Below, piece after piece: positions 32,218 through 40,984 of a stretch of DNA of 64,000 nt. The notes beneath the pieces are model-generated. The model was not told the DNA's origin, ran no database searches, and saw only the letters and a program-made list of their open reading frames with translations. The stretch comes from Leucobacter coleopterorum (lineage in GTDB: Bacteria > Actinomycetota > Actinomycetes > Actinomycetales > Microbacteriaceae), in NCBI RefSeq assembly GCF_011382985.1, contig NZ_CP049933.1:2542001-2606000 (forward strand), given 5' to 3'. A program made the translations under genes and the position numbers. Numbering within the stretch: the stretch's first letter is position 1; each line of letters begins with the position of its first letter.

Positions 32218-32241
32218 ATATACGAACGATCGTTCGTATAT
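32218..32241. promoter_or_regulatory. Perfect 24-bp palindromic operator between tetR and the hydrolase gene
   Basis: The half-site ATATACGAACGA is followed directly by its exact reverse complement. The core ACGAACGATCGTTCGT resembles operators of TetR/AcrR-type repressors (paired ACnAACG-like half sites). It lies 10-20 bases upstream of the candidate tetR starts and 21 bases before the hydrolase ATG, so binding would block both genes. Confidence 0.85.
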
Positions 32242-32262
32242 ATTCTTCGGATTGCGAGACCC

Positions 32263-33129
32263 ATGCCAAAGATTCACCCCGCCGCCCAGAGAGCCTTTCG
32301 TGCAGGAGGGAAGGTGCTGCCCGGCGCAACAGTAAGCCTGGCGCTAATCGCTTTCGGGGCGACCGGCAAACCAGCCCGGATTCGAAAGAGCGAAATCATC
32401 GTGCACAACAGAGCCAGAGTGCAGGTTAGAGAGCTTCGAGGCCACAAGGTCGCCGTATACGAGTGGTTCCCGCAAGCGAGCGCTACCCCGCAGAAATCAC
32501 CCGTTCGTACAGTTCTCCTGGTTCACGGCTGGCGCAGCCGCGCTTCTAGGTTCGGCCCGCTCATCGAACAGCTCACCCTGGCGGGGCACCGGGTCCTATC
32601 GTTCGATGCTCCAAGGCACGGTAATTCTCGGGGCGCAAAGCCCTCAGTCATCAACTTCACCGAGGTTGCACTCGAACTCACCAGGGATCAGAAGGGGCCG
32701 GTCTCTGTCGTCGGGCACTCCCTCGGGGCGCTTGCCGCACTGACCGTCACGAGTAAGACAACACAGGTTGAACGGGCCGTTTCCATCGCGGGTCCGGCTA
32801 CGGCTTCGTACCTGCGCGACGCATTTATGCAAGCTGTCCAGCTGCCGACCAAGCTACGCCACAGGTTTAGTGAGCGGATCGCAACTGCATATCCGACGGA
32901 GTCCGGCACTATCTTCACCGAGTTCGACGCCACGAAGAGTCACCCGAAAACCAACACGCCAACTCTCGTCATCCACGATGTAGATGATCGAGAAGTTGTC
33001 ATATCTGAAGCCGAGCGGGTGCCGCTAGCTCATCAGCCCGAATCCCAGTTCATGCGTACGACGGGTCTTGGGCACAATCGTGTTCTATCGAATCGCGAGG
33101 TCATCGACCGGATCGTGGGCTTCGTGTAG
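32263..33129 (+). CDS. Alpha/beta hydrolase
   Basis: 288 residues from ATG 32263 (MPKIHPAAQRAF). After an N-terminal segment with an aliphatic stretch (about 20-32), the hydrolase fold begins at TVLLVHGWRSRASRFG (oxyanion HG). The nucleophile elbow is VVGHSLGALAA (Ser in GHSLG), the acid region is VIHDVDDREV and the catalytic histidine is in GLGHNRVL. The fold suits esterase or lipase chemistry on a small lipophilic ester. Control by the adjacent TetR suggests an inducible detoxification or degradation role; the substrate is unknown. Confidence 0.88.
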   Translation: MPKIHPAAQRAFRAGGKVLPGATVSLALIAFGATGKPARIRKSEIIVHNRARVQVRELRGHKVAVYEWFPQASATPQKSPVRTVLLVHGWRSRASRFGPLIEQLTLAGHRVLSFDAPRHGNSRGAKPSVINFTEVALELTRDQKGPVSVVGHSLGALAALTVTSKTTQVERAVSIAGPATASYLRDAFMQAVQLPTKLRHRFSERIATAYPTESGTIFTEFDATKSHPKTNTPTLVIHDVDDREVVISEAERVPLAHQPESQFMRTTGLGHNRVLSNREVIDRIVGFV

Positions 33130-33161
33130 ATCGAAACCCACGAGTACCCGTCAAGCAGAAC

Positions 33162-34145
33162 TTAGTCCCAGCGGGTCGGATCCATGTCGCTGATAACATG
33201 GCGGATCGTGCCGGAGTAGGAGCGCATCACGATACTCTCTGCCCGCACGAACGGGCCACGACGCTGGACGCCCTCAACGAAGTCAGCGGAGGTGATTCCG
33301 GTCGCCACGAAGTAGGCGTTGTCGCTTGCGACCAGGTCGTTTGCCTCAAGCACACGAGTCAAGTCGTGTCCAGCGTCGATCGCGCGAGCACGCTCCTCAT
33401 CATCCTTCGGCCACAGGCGCCCCTGAATGACGCCGCCGAGCGCCTTCACCGCGCACGCAGTGATGATGCCCTCGGGGGTGCCGCCGATCCCGACACACAG
33501 GTCGATGCGCGAATCCCAACGAGCTGCGTTCACGCCGCCGGCAACGTCGCCGTCCATGAGGAGTCGAGTGCCGGCACCCGCTGCGCGAATGTCGGTGATG
33601 AGCTGCTCATGGCGAGGACGGTCGAGCACAGCGACACGAATGTCTGAAACGTCGACGTTCTTAGCCTTCGCCAGCGCGCGGATGTTGTCACCAATGGGAC
33701 GATCAATTTCGACAACGCCGACTCCCTCGGGTCCACACACGAGCTTGTCCATGTAGAACACGGCGGAGGGATCGTACATGCTGCCGCGGTCCGCGACCGC
33801 GATCACCGAGAGCGCACCGGGGCGCCCCTCTGCCGTCAGCCGCGTTCCGTCAATCGGGTCGACTGCAACGTCGCAGTCAGCACCCTCACCGTTGCCAACG
33901 ACCTCACCGTTGTACAGCCAGGGAGCGTCGTCTTTCTCACCCTCGCCGATCACGACGGTCCCGTTCATGTTGACGGTGGAGAGAAAACGCCGCATCGCGT
34001 CGACAGCCGCGCCGTCGGCGGCGTTTTTGTCACCGCGTCCAATCCACGGGGTGGCACGCATTGCTGCTGCCTCGGTCGCGCGGACGAGTTCCATCGCGAG
34101 GTTACGGTCGGGCTGCCACTCGCCAAGCGAATTCGGTTCAGTCAT
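33162..34145 (-). CDS. glpX: Fructose-1,6-bisphosphatase class II
   Basis: 327-residue GlpX-type phosphatase hydrolysing fructose 1,6-bisphosphate to fructose 6-phosphate in gluconeogenesis. The metal-binding signature DVAVDPIDGTRL is at about residue 95, preceded by VVIGEGEKDDAPWL. MLYDP-like MYDPSAVFYMDKLVCG and CVGIGGTPEGIITACAVK are also family hallmarks. ATG 34143-34145 (MTEPNSLGEW) is preferred over the upstream GTG. It is divergent from the aldolase gene, so both directions of the same metabolic step are encoded side by side. Confidence 0.95.
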   Translation of the reverse strand: MTEPNSLGEWQPDRNLAMELVRATEAAAMRATPWIGRGDKNAADGAAVDAMRRFLSTVNMNGTVVIGEGEKDDAPWLYNGEVVGNGEGADCDVAVDPIDGTRLTAEGRPGALSVIAVADRGSMYDPSAVFYMDKLVCGPEGVGVVEIDRPIGDNIRALAKAKNVDVSDIRVAVLDRPRHEQLITDIRAAGAGTRLLMDGDVAGGVNAARWDSRIDLCVGIGGTPEGIITACAVKALGGVIQGRLWPKDDEERARAIDAGHDLTRVLEANDLVASDNAYFVATGITSADFVEGVQRRGPFVRAESIVMRSYSGTIRHVISDMDPTRWD

Positions 34146-34266
34146 ACACACAACCCTACCGCGTAGACTTGACTACAAAGCGGCCTCGCGCCGAACAATC
34201 CATCGGCCTCGCGCCGAACCAATCACAGCGGCCATTCGCCGATCCGATCGACGCCAAGGAGCACAC

Positions 34267-35295
34267 ATGCCCGTCGCAACCCCGGAACAGTACGCAGCAA
34301 TGCTCGACGCAGCGAAGTCGGGATCCTTCGCCTTCCCCGCGGTCAATGTTTCTAGCTCGCAGACCCTCAATGCAGCGCTGCAGGGATTCTCGGAGGCTGG
34401 ATCCGACGGCATCATTCAGGTGAGCTTTGGTGGCGCCGACTACTTCGCTGGCCAGTCGGTCAGCAACCGTGTCGGCGGAGCGATCGCCTTCGCCAAGTAC
34501 GCCGAAGAAGTTGCGAAGGCACACAACGTTACGGTCGCGCTGCACACCGACCACTGCCCAAAGCAACACCTCGACAACTTTGTGCTGCCGCTGATCGCGG
34601 CCAGCGAGGAGCGGGTCGCCCAGGGTGGCCTCCCCTACTTCCAGTCGCACATGTGGGACGGCTCGGCGATCCCCCTCGCCGAAAACCTCAGCATCGCAAA
34701 GGAGTTGCTGCCCCGTATGGCTGCTGCGCAGATGATCCTCGAGGTCGAGATCGGTGTTGTGGGCGGCGAAGAAGACGGCATCAGCCACGAGATCAATGAC
34801 CAGCTCTACACGACCCTCGAAGACGCTGTCGCGACGGTCGAAGCACTCGGGCTCGGTGAGCAGGGCCGCTACATGACCGCCCTCACCTTCGGCAACGTGC
34901 ACGGCGTCTACAAGCCGGGCAACGTGAAGCTGCGCCCAGAACTACTCGCCGAAATTCAGGCGGGTCTGCAGGCCAAGTACAGCACGGGTGAGAAGCCGCT
35001 CGACCTGGTGTTCCACGGAGGATCAGGTTCGTCCGCCGACGAGATCGCCGAGGCCGTGCGCAACGGTGTCATCAAGATGAACATCGACACCGACACTCAG
35101 TACGCCTTCACACGCCCGGTCGCCGACTTCATGCTCAAGAACTACGATGGTGTGCTGAAGATCGACGGCGAGGTTGGCAACAAGAAGATGTACGACCCCC
35201 GCGCCTACGGCAAAGCGGCGGAGAACGGCATGGCCGCCCGCATCGTCGAGGCTACACAGCAGCTCGGTTCCGCCGGCCGCTCGGTGAGCGCCTAA
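34267..35295 (+). CDS. fbaA: Class II fructose-bisphosphate aldolase
   Basis: 342 residues; cleaves fructose 1,6-bisphosphate into DHAP and glyceraldehyde 3-phosphate with a zinc cofactor. Visible motifs are VALHTDHCPKQHLD (catalytic Asp and zinc His), GVVGGEEDGISHE, FGNVHGVYKPGNVKL (zinc His), LVFHGGSGSS (zinc His) and MNIDTDTQYAFTRPV. The start at 34267 follows AAGGAG by 5 bases. The stop overlaps the ATG of the next gene (TAATG), so the two are translationally coupled. Confidence 0.96.
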   Translation: MPVATPEQYAAMLDAAKSGSFAFPAVNVSSSQTLNAALQGFSEAGSDGIIQVSFGGADYFAGQSVSNRVGGAIAFAKYAEEVAKAHNVTVALHTDHCPKQHLDNFVLPLIAASEERVAQGGLPYFQSHMWDGSAIPLAENLSIAKELLPRMAAAQMILEVEIGVVGGEEDGISHEINDQLYTTLEDAVATVEALGLGEQGRYMTALTFGNVHGVYKPGNVKLRPELLAEIQAGLQAKYSTGEKPLDLVFHGGSGSSADEIAEAVRNGVIKMNIDTDTQYAFTRPVADFMLKNYDGVLKIDGEVGNKKMYDPRAYGKAAENGMAARIVEATQQLGSAGRSVSA

Positions 35296-36107
35296 TGTCG
35301 AATCTCTCTGAGGAAGAACCGCAGCCTGCGGCCGAAAATGCCGCTGAGTCTCCCTCGACTCGCCCGCAGCCAGCTTTCGGGGAGTACGCACCAGAGGGCT
35401 GGGAATGGAAGCCGGAGGGCGCGGACCAGGTTGCAGCCACAGATCCTCTCGCTGCACCAGCGGGTCGCCCCGAAAACGGTGCCATCGCTGGTGTTCCCCA
35501 CAACCTTGGCGCAGCAAGTGGCGGTTCAGGATCGACCTCAGCCTCTGTCGACTCTGCCGTGCCGGGGACTCCCACAGGCTCTTCTGTACCCAGCGATCCC
35601 GCAGGTAGCACACCCGGCGATCCTGCGCCCTATCGAGCAAACCACCCTCCCGCCGCAGCTCCCTCGTACACAGCTGCGCCCTCGGTTACGGGAACTCCCT
35701 CTCGCATGGGAGATCGTGTCATGACGATTATCCTGCTGGGCATCGGCGTGTTTGGGGTCATTATCTGTTTCCAGACAATGATGGGCATGCACGCAAGTTT
35801 TGTGCTGATGGGCGAGGCTCTTGAGATCAAAGACTTTCAGGTTCCCTCGTGGATCGGAACACTGGGCACGGTAAGTGCGGTTGGGTTCCTCGCACTTTTT
35901 GCAGTGACGCTCATTTTCTCAATCCAGCGCATGCGGGCCCGAAAAATAGCGTTCTGGGTTCCGCTCACCGCGGGTGTTATTGCCGTTGTTGCAGTAATCG
36001 TGTTGATTATGGTGGCGATCTTTTCGTCACCGGACCTTATGGAAGCAGCGTCCGATCCCGGCGCCAATCAGAAGATCCTCGACTACATCTATTCGTCCAC
36101 ACCGTAG
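35295..36107 (+). CDS. Proline-rich tetra-helical membrane protein (DUF6264-like)
   Basis: 270 residues. The first ~140 are Pro/Ala/Ser-rich and disordered and include FGEYAPEGWEWKPEG, an opening that recurs in Microbacteriaceae membrane proteins which I believe are called DUF6264. Three hydrophobic helices follow at about 148-170, 192-215 and 222-248. No catalytic residues are seen. Function unknown; it is coupled to the aldolase by a one-base overlap and followed by a strong terminator. Confidence 0.75.
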   Translation: MSNLSEEEPQPAAENAAESPSTRPQPAFGEYAPEGWEWKPEGADQVAATDPLAAPAGRPENGAIAGVPHNLGAASGGSGSTSASVDSAVPGTPTGSSVPSDPAGSTPGDPAPYRANHPPAAAPSYTAAPSVTGTPSRMGDRVMTIILLGIGVFGVIICFQTMMGMHASFVLMGEALEIKDFQVPSWIGTLGTVSAVGFLALFAVTLIFSIQRMRARKIAFWVPLTAGVIAVVAVIVLIMVAIFSSPDLMEAASDPGANQKILDYIYSSTP

Positions 36108-36121
36108 ACGATGCTAAATAG

Positions 36122-36159
36122 GTAGGGCCACTCTAAACAGCGGTTTGGAGTGGCCCTAC
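36122..36159. terminator. Bidirectional terminator between the membrane protein and ispH
   Basis: GTAGGGCCACTC (36122-36133) pairs perfectly with 36148-36159. After a T/G mismatch, AAAC pairs with GTTT around an AGCG loop. It is located between convergent genes, 15 bp after the plus-strand stop and 50 bp from the ispH stop. Confidence 0.85.
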
Positions 36160-36208
36160 AACGTTCGTGCGTGAACGTCGGTGGGTGGCCGATGTTGTCG
36201 GAGCCCCG

Positions 36209-37338
36209 TTAGCGAACCCGCCCACCGAGCGCACGCTCGTCACGCTTACCATTAACGTCTTGACGCAATTCTTTGGGCAGCGAGAAGACGAGGTCTTCCT
36301 CAGCTGTGACGGTCGCTCGCACGTCGGAGTATCCGGCGTCAGCGAGGTCGTCGAGAAGTTCTTGCACAAGTACCTCAGGCACAGAAGCTCCACTCGTCAC
36401 GCCGACCGTGCGCACGCCGTCGAGCCATTCCTGCTTGACCTCGTTTGCAAAGTCAACGCGGTAGGCAGCTTTCGCACCGTACTCAAGCGCGACCTCTTTC
36501 AGGCGCACCGAGTTCGAAGAGTTTGAGGATCCAACCACCAGCACCAAGTCAGCCTGCGGTGCAATCTTTTTGATCGCGACCTGACGGTTCTGGGTGGCGT
36601 AACAAATGTCGTCGCTCGGCGGGTCTTGCAAGTTCGGGAAACGCTCGCGCAGGCGCCGCACGGTCTCCATCGTCTCGTCGACCGAGAGTGTGGTCTGCGA
36701 GAGCCACACGAGCTTGTCGGGATCTTGCACCACGAGTGTGTCCACGTCTTCGGGTGAGTTGACGATGGTGATGTGATTGGGGCTTCACCAGCCGTACCCT
36801 CTACTTCTTCGTGCCCCTCATGACCAATCAACAGGATCTCCATGTCTTGCTTCGCGAAGCGCACTGCTTCGCGATGCACCTTGGTGACCAGCGGGCATGT
36901 TGCATCGATGGCGTGCAGGTGACGCTCTTCGGCAGCGGCCACCACCGCTGGTGAGACACCGTGGGCAGAGAACACAACGTTTGCGCCCTCAGGCACCTCG
37001 TCGACCTCTTCAACAAAAATCGCGCCCATATCTTCAAGGGTACGCACAACGTGCACATTATGAACGATCTGTTTGCGAACGTACACGGGGGCTCCGAATC
37101 GGTCGAGGGCCTTCTCAACCGCAACAACTGCGCGATCCACCCCGGCACAGTAACCGCGCGGGGCCGCAAGCAGCACCTGCTTGGCACCGTCAACGGGTAA
37201 ATCTTTCAGGCGCCCGACCTCGCGACGCAGTCGCGGCATCGCGAGGCTCACAACGGGCGCACCAATGGTGCGCTGATTGTGTGCAGAATGCTTGTTTTCG
37301 GCCGTCTGGTCAGGCACTGCGTGCCGAGTATCACCCAT
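36209..37338 (-). CDS. ispH: 4-hydroxy-3-methylbut-2-enyl diphosphate reductase (frameshifted)
   Basis: Last enzyme of the MEP isoprenoid pathway, an iron-sulfur protein reducing HMBPP to IPP and DMAPP. Cluster and substrate motifs are [36 protein letters not shown] and [11 protein letters not shown], with SGASVPE near the end. The frame breaks in a four-base run at 36779-36782; restoring one base joins EGTAGEAP to [20 protein letters not shown] and gives about 376 residues. This is an essential gene in bacteria that use the MEP pathway, which argues strongly that the break is a sequence error. The start may be MGDTRHAV or the later [11 protein letters not shown]. Confidence 0.92.
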
Positions 37339-37491
37339 GCACCCAGTTTACGCTGCGACCTCTGGGAGAGGCCGGACAGCCTAGGTTGACGCTGGCACGC
37401 CCGCCGTCTCATCCCGCGCGACCCCTTGCACCCACGTCTCACGAAAGTCCCCACCAATCCCAGAGTTTCTCGTTACGGGTAGTGTCGAAGC

Positions 37492-38715
37492 ATGGCAGAA
37501 ACGTCGAACGCCGCCTCGAACGCACCCGCAACCCGCGAGGCCCCGTGGCCGGTCGGAGTGATGAGCGAGAAGATCGCCGCCTGGATCGAGCGTCTCGGCA
37601 TGGTGTGGATCGAGGGCGAGGTCACGCAGTGGCAGCTGAGAGGTGGTCACGTCTACGGCAAACTGAAGGACCTGACACAAGATGCAACCGTGAGCTTCAC
37701 GGTGTGGCGCTCGGTGACGCAAAAGCTGACCAGCGAGTTTGCGCAGGGTGACCGTGTGATCGCACTGGTGAAGCCGAACTTTTGGGTGAAGGGCGGTTCG
37801 CTCACAGTGCAGGTCTTTGAGCTCTCGCACGTTGGTCTCGGCGAGTTGCTCGAGCGCTTGGAGCGGCTGCGTCGCCAGCTACAGCAGGAGGGGCTCTTCG
37901 ATGCCTCACGTAAGCGTCCGCTGCCTTTCTTACCGAGGCGCATTGGCCTGGTCACGGGGCGTGACTCCGACGCGGAGAAAGACGTGATCCGCAACGCTAC
38001 CCTTCGGTGGCCGGGGGTCCAGTTTAAGGCGCACTACGCATCGGTGCAGGGGGATCGCGCAGCGGTCGAGGTGACTGCGGGTATCGAGGCGTTGGATCAG
38101 GATCCCTCGGTTGACGTCATCATCGTGGCCCGCGGCGGCGGCGATTTCCAGAATCTGTTGCCCTTTAGCGACGAGCGCGTGGTGCGAGCTGCCGCCGCCG
38201 CCAACACACCGATCGTGAGCGCCATTGGCCACGAAGCAGATCGCCCACTGCTTGACGAGGTCGCCGATCTGCGCGCCTCCACGCCGACGGATGCGGCGAA
38301 GCGCGTGGTGCCCGATGTAGGTGAAGAACTCGCGGGGCTGGATCAGGCGCGGGCGCGCATGAGTTCCCGGCTGGGCCAATACCTGCAACACGAGACCGAC
38401 CGTATTCTGCAGTTGCGCGGCCGTCCGGTGCTGGCCAACCCAAATCGATTCATCGATGAACGGGCAGAAGAACTCGTACGTTGGATCGCCAGAGGAAGCG
38501 AACTCGCGGATCGCAGCATTGACGATCGTGCCGTGGCCCTTACAGAGGCTCGCGCCCGCCTCAACGCACTCTCACCTCAAGCTACTTTGGAGCGCGGCTA
38601 CGCGATCGCGCAGTTAGAGGATGGATCGGTACTGCTGGATCCTGAGAGGGCAACGGCGGGCACCGCGATTCGGCTCTCCCTTGCGGGCGGAAAGCTTGCC
38701 GCGCGGGCCGAGTGA
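37492..38715 (+). CDS. xseA: Exodeoxyribonuclease VII large subunit
   Basis: 407 residues. The N-terminal OB-fold is visible as MVWIEGEVTQWQLRGGHVYGKLKD. The nuclease domain shows IGLVTGRDSDAEKDVIRN, VDVIIVARGGGDFQNLLPFSDERVVRA and PIVSAIGHEADRPLLDEVADLRASTPTDAA, all signatures of XseA. The C-terminus is helical. With XseB it degrades single-stranded DNA bidirectionally. Divergent from ispH; xseB lies 566 bp downstream, separated by an inserted NTF2-like gene. Confidence 0.95.
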   Translation: MAETSNAASNAPATREAPWPVGVMSEKIAAWIERLGMVWIEGEVTQWQLRGGHVYGKLKDLTQDATVSFTVWRSVTQKLTSEFAQGDRVIALVKPNFWVKGGSLTVQVFELSHVGLGELLERLERLRRQLQQEGLFDASRKRPLPFLPRRIGLVTGRDSDAEKDVIRNATLRWPGVQFKAHYASVQGDRAAVEVTAGIEALDQDPSVDVIIVARGGGDFQNLLPFSDERVVRAAAAANTPIVSAIGHEADRPLLDEVADLRASTPTDAAKRVVPDVGEELAGLDQARARMSSRLGQYLQHETDRILQLRGRPVLANPNRFIDERAEELVRWIARGSELADRSIDDRAVALTEARARLNALSPQATLERGYAIAQLEDGSVLLDPERATAGTAIRLSLAGGKLAARAE

Positions 38716-38724
38716 TGCGCCTCG

Positions 38725-38799
38725 TTTGCAATCCCTGCAAACCAGCCGGTGCTCACCGGTCAGCCGCCCAGTAGGCCACCCAGGCCTTACAACCGGCTG
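38725..38799 (+). promoter_or_regulatory. Structured element after xseA: competing hairpins
   Basis: Several inverted repeats are packed in 75 bases: TTTGCA/TGCAAA (38725-38741), CCGGTG/CACCGG (38746-38759) and a longer-range CAGCCGGT (38743-38750)/ACCGGCTG (38792-38799), which encloses GTAGGCC/GGCCTTAC. The CCGGT strand is shared, so the second and third pairings are mutually exclusive. It may be an xseA terminator or an attenuator for the downstream NTF2-like and xseB genes. Confidence 0.45.
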
Positions 38800-38856
38800 A
38801 GCTACAAGCACTGCTAACGTGTTCGCCAAAACAAATGAATCAAACGGAGGCACAGC

Positions 38857-39276
38857 ATGACCCCCACTGAAGTTGTTGAGACGTTCTGGGCCTGCATGCA
38901 GGAGCGAGACTGGGCTGGCGTGCGGGGAACACTCGCGAACGACGTCGTTGTCGAGTGGCCCGAGACCAACGAGCGGTTTTTTGGCGCCGACGACGTCGTT
39001 GCGGTGAACAGGGAGTACCCAGAGGGCTGGGAAATACGTGTGCTTCGAATCGTGCAACAGGGAAATCTGGTCGTCGCAGAGGTGGAGGTGCCTCAGAAAG
39101 ACGTCGGTGTTTTTCGAACCGCGGCCTTTATGGAGGTCATGAATGGCCTGATCACCAGATCTGTTGAGTATTGGGTGCAAGTAGGAGGCTCTGAGCCGCC
39201 TGCCTGGCGGAAAGACTTCGCAAGTCGCGCTGAAGTAGCTGACCGGCCCGGCCCCCAACACGGCCAGGTAGACTGA
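38857..39276 (+). CDS. SnoaL/NTF2-like domain protein
   Basis: 139 residues with the small alpha-plus-beta NTF2-like fold: [19 protein letters not shown] (first helices), [26 protein letters not shown], then antiparallel strands [23 protein letters not shown]. Such proteins act as small isomerases, hydrolases or ligand binders; the active site cannot be inferred. A GGAGG site precedes ATG 38857. It sits between xseA and xseB, an unusual place, and ends 5 bases before xseB. Confidence 0.82.
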   Translation: MTPTEVVETFWACMQERDWAGVRGTLANDVVVEWPETNERFFGADDVVAVNREYPEGWEIRVLRIVQQGNLVVAEVEVPQKDVGVFRTAAFMEVMNGLITRSVEYWVQVGGSEPPAWRKDFASRAEVADRPGPQHGQVD

Positions 39277-39281
39277 TCCCC

Positions 39282-39518
39282 ATGTCTGACGCCTTCCAGG
39301 ATCCCGCCGAGCTCAGCTACGAGCAGGCACGCGACGAACTCGTGCAGGTGGTCGGCCGCCTTGAGCAGGGTGGCACCACACTCGAAGAGTCACTGCAGCT
39401 GTGGGAGCGTGGCGAGGCACTGGCTGCCCGCTGCGAGGAGTGGCTGCTGGGTGCCAGGCAGAGACTTGAGGCCGCCCGCCAGGGTGTGACTGGCGAAACC
39501 AACGAGGTTCAGAACTAG
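39282..39518 (+). CDS. xseB: Exodeoxyribonuclease VII small subunit
   Basis: 78 residues with the XseB pattern [45 protein letters not shown]. It forms the small helical subunit of exonuclease VII. Two bases separate its stop from the DUF4245 start. Confidence 0.95.
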   Translation: MSDAFQDPAELSYEQARDELVQVVGRLEQGGTTLEESLQLWERGEALAARCEEWLLGARQRLEAARQGVTGETNEVQN

Positions 39519-39520
39519 TC

Positions 39521-40231
39521 ATGGCAAAGAAACAGAAACCTCCGGCGATCGTCGCAGAGCTCGGCCGCCCAGAAACCAAGGCTGAGACCGCAGCCCGTAA
39601 GGCCACCGACTCCTTCAACTATCGTCAGCGTAAGACCGTCAACAATCTGGTCTTTTCACTGATCGTTACCCTGGGCGTTGTACTCGTCATGTTCCTCGCA
39701 GTGCCGCAGGGTGTTGGCAAGTTCGAAGATCAGGCACTCGACGTCAAAACGCTAGCGGCCGAGGCCTCGCCGACCGCCGGACGAACGCTTGTTGCACCTG
39801 ACGTACCCAAGGCATGGAAAGCGAAGCAGGCACGACTTCTGCAGTCTGACGACGTGAACTACTGGAAGATCACGTACACCACGGTCGATGAAGCAACGGG
39901 CCAAGAAGCCTTCGCCTCGGTTGTACAGGCGTTTACCTCCGACGGATCCCCTGTTGACGATGCTTGGGTTTCGGAGCAGTTTGAGCGGCAGGAGCCAACG
40001 GGCTCCGAGCAACTCGCCGGAATTGACTGGGTCGTCTTCGATCACCCAGAGGTCAGCCCAGACAACAGCAACGTTGTCTTCGCGCTCCAGGGAACGTGGA
40101 AGGGCGACTCGATCCTTATCTCTGGCACCGATACTCCGGCAACGCTGCGGCTTCTCGCGATTGATGCGATCAAGTCGCTCGAATCAGGCTCCACTGACAC
40201 GGCCACTGAAACCAACCAGGAGACACTGTGA
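39521..40231 (+). CDS. DUF4245 family membrane protein
   Basis: 236 residues. One membrane helix at about 42-62 (LVFSLIVTLGVVLVMFLAVPQ) is followed by an exported domain with WKAKQARLLQSDDVNYWKITYTT and a terminal LRLLAIDAIKSLE. This matches DUF4245, an actinobacterial family of unknown function commonly adjacent to exonuclease VII. The stop overlaps the GTG of the carbonic anhydrase (GTGA). Confidence 0.88.
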   Translation: MAKKQKPPAIVAELGRPETKAETAARKATDSFNYRQRKTVNNLVFSLIVTLGVVLVMFLAVPQGVGKFEDQALDVKTLAAEASPTAGRTLVAPDVPKAWKAKQARLLQSDDVNYWKITYTTVDEATGQEAFASVVQAFTSDGSPVDDAWVSEQFERQEPTGSEQLAGIDWVVFDHPEVSPDNSNVVFALQGTWKGDSILISGTDTPATLRLLAIDAIKSLESGSTDTATETNQETL

Positions 40232-40914
40232 CCGAACCCCGCGTAACTCCACAACAGGCATGGGACGCGCTCGAAGCAGGCAATGCGCGCTTCATTAAAG
40301 GCGGCCCCCAGCATCCTCGGCAGGATGTTGAGCGCCGCAACGAAATCGCGACCGTGCAGAAGCCCGATGCCGCGCTGTTCGGTTGCTCTGACTCACGTCT
40401 GGCTGCTGAGATTATCTTCGATGCTGGTCTGGGTGACCTCTTTGTCGCACGCAACATGGGTCACGTCGTTGCTGAATCGATCACGGCCTCAATGGAGTAC
40501 GCCGTTGTGAATCTCGGGGCCGCCATTATCGTGGTGCTCGCACACGACTCCTGCGGAGCCGTCGCAGCTTCCATCAACCAGATGACAAAGGATCCATCGC
40601 CCGTGCCGGTTGCCGTTGGCAACACGCTCGAGCCGATCCTGCCCGCCGTGCAGCGGCTGTGGATGCGCGAGAACCGCAACACCCCTTACGTCGATAGCTC
40701 ACTCATTGACGCCGACGCCGTTGGCCGCGTTCATCTCGACAACACGGTGAACGCGCTCCTGCGCAGTTCACGCATCATCAGCGACGCGGTCGCGAACGGC
40801 ACCCTCGGTGTCGTTGGTTGCCAGTACCGTCTTGCTGAAGGTCGCGCTGTACCGGTGAGCGCCGTTGGACCGCTCGACATCGCTAACGACACAAAGCCCT
40901 CCCCCGTTATCTAA
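40228..40914 (+). CDS. Beta-class carbonic anhydrase
   Basis: 228 residues; catalyses reversible CO2 hydration. Zinc ligands are visible as C-x-D-x-R in [13 protein letters not shown] and H-x2-C in [12 protein letters not shown]. The [21 protein letters not shown] segment is typical. GTG start at 40228 overlaps the DUF4245 stop. It belongs to the same operon-like run as xseB and precedes fumC. Confidence 0.94.
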   Translation: MTEPRVTPQQAWDALEAGNARFIKGGPQHPRQDVERRNEIATVQKPDAALFGCSDSRLAAEIIFDAGLGDLFVARNMGHVVAESITASMEYAVVNLGAAIIVVLAHDSCGAVAASINQMTKDPSPVPVAVGNTLEPILPAVQRLWMRENRNTPYVDSSLIDADAVGRVHLDNTVNALLRSSRIISDAVANGTLGVVGCQYRLAEGRAVPVSAVGPLDIANDTKPSPVI

Positions 40915-40984
40915 TCCCAAACGTTGTACCCCGCCGTCATCCTGCGCGAAACCGCAGGACCCAACATCGAACCAAAGGATGATT

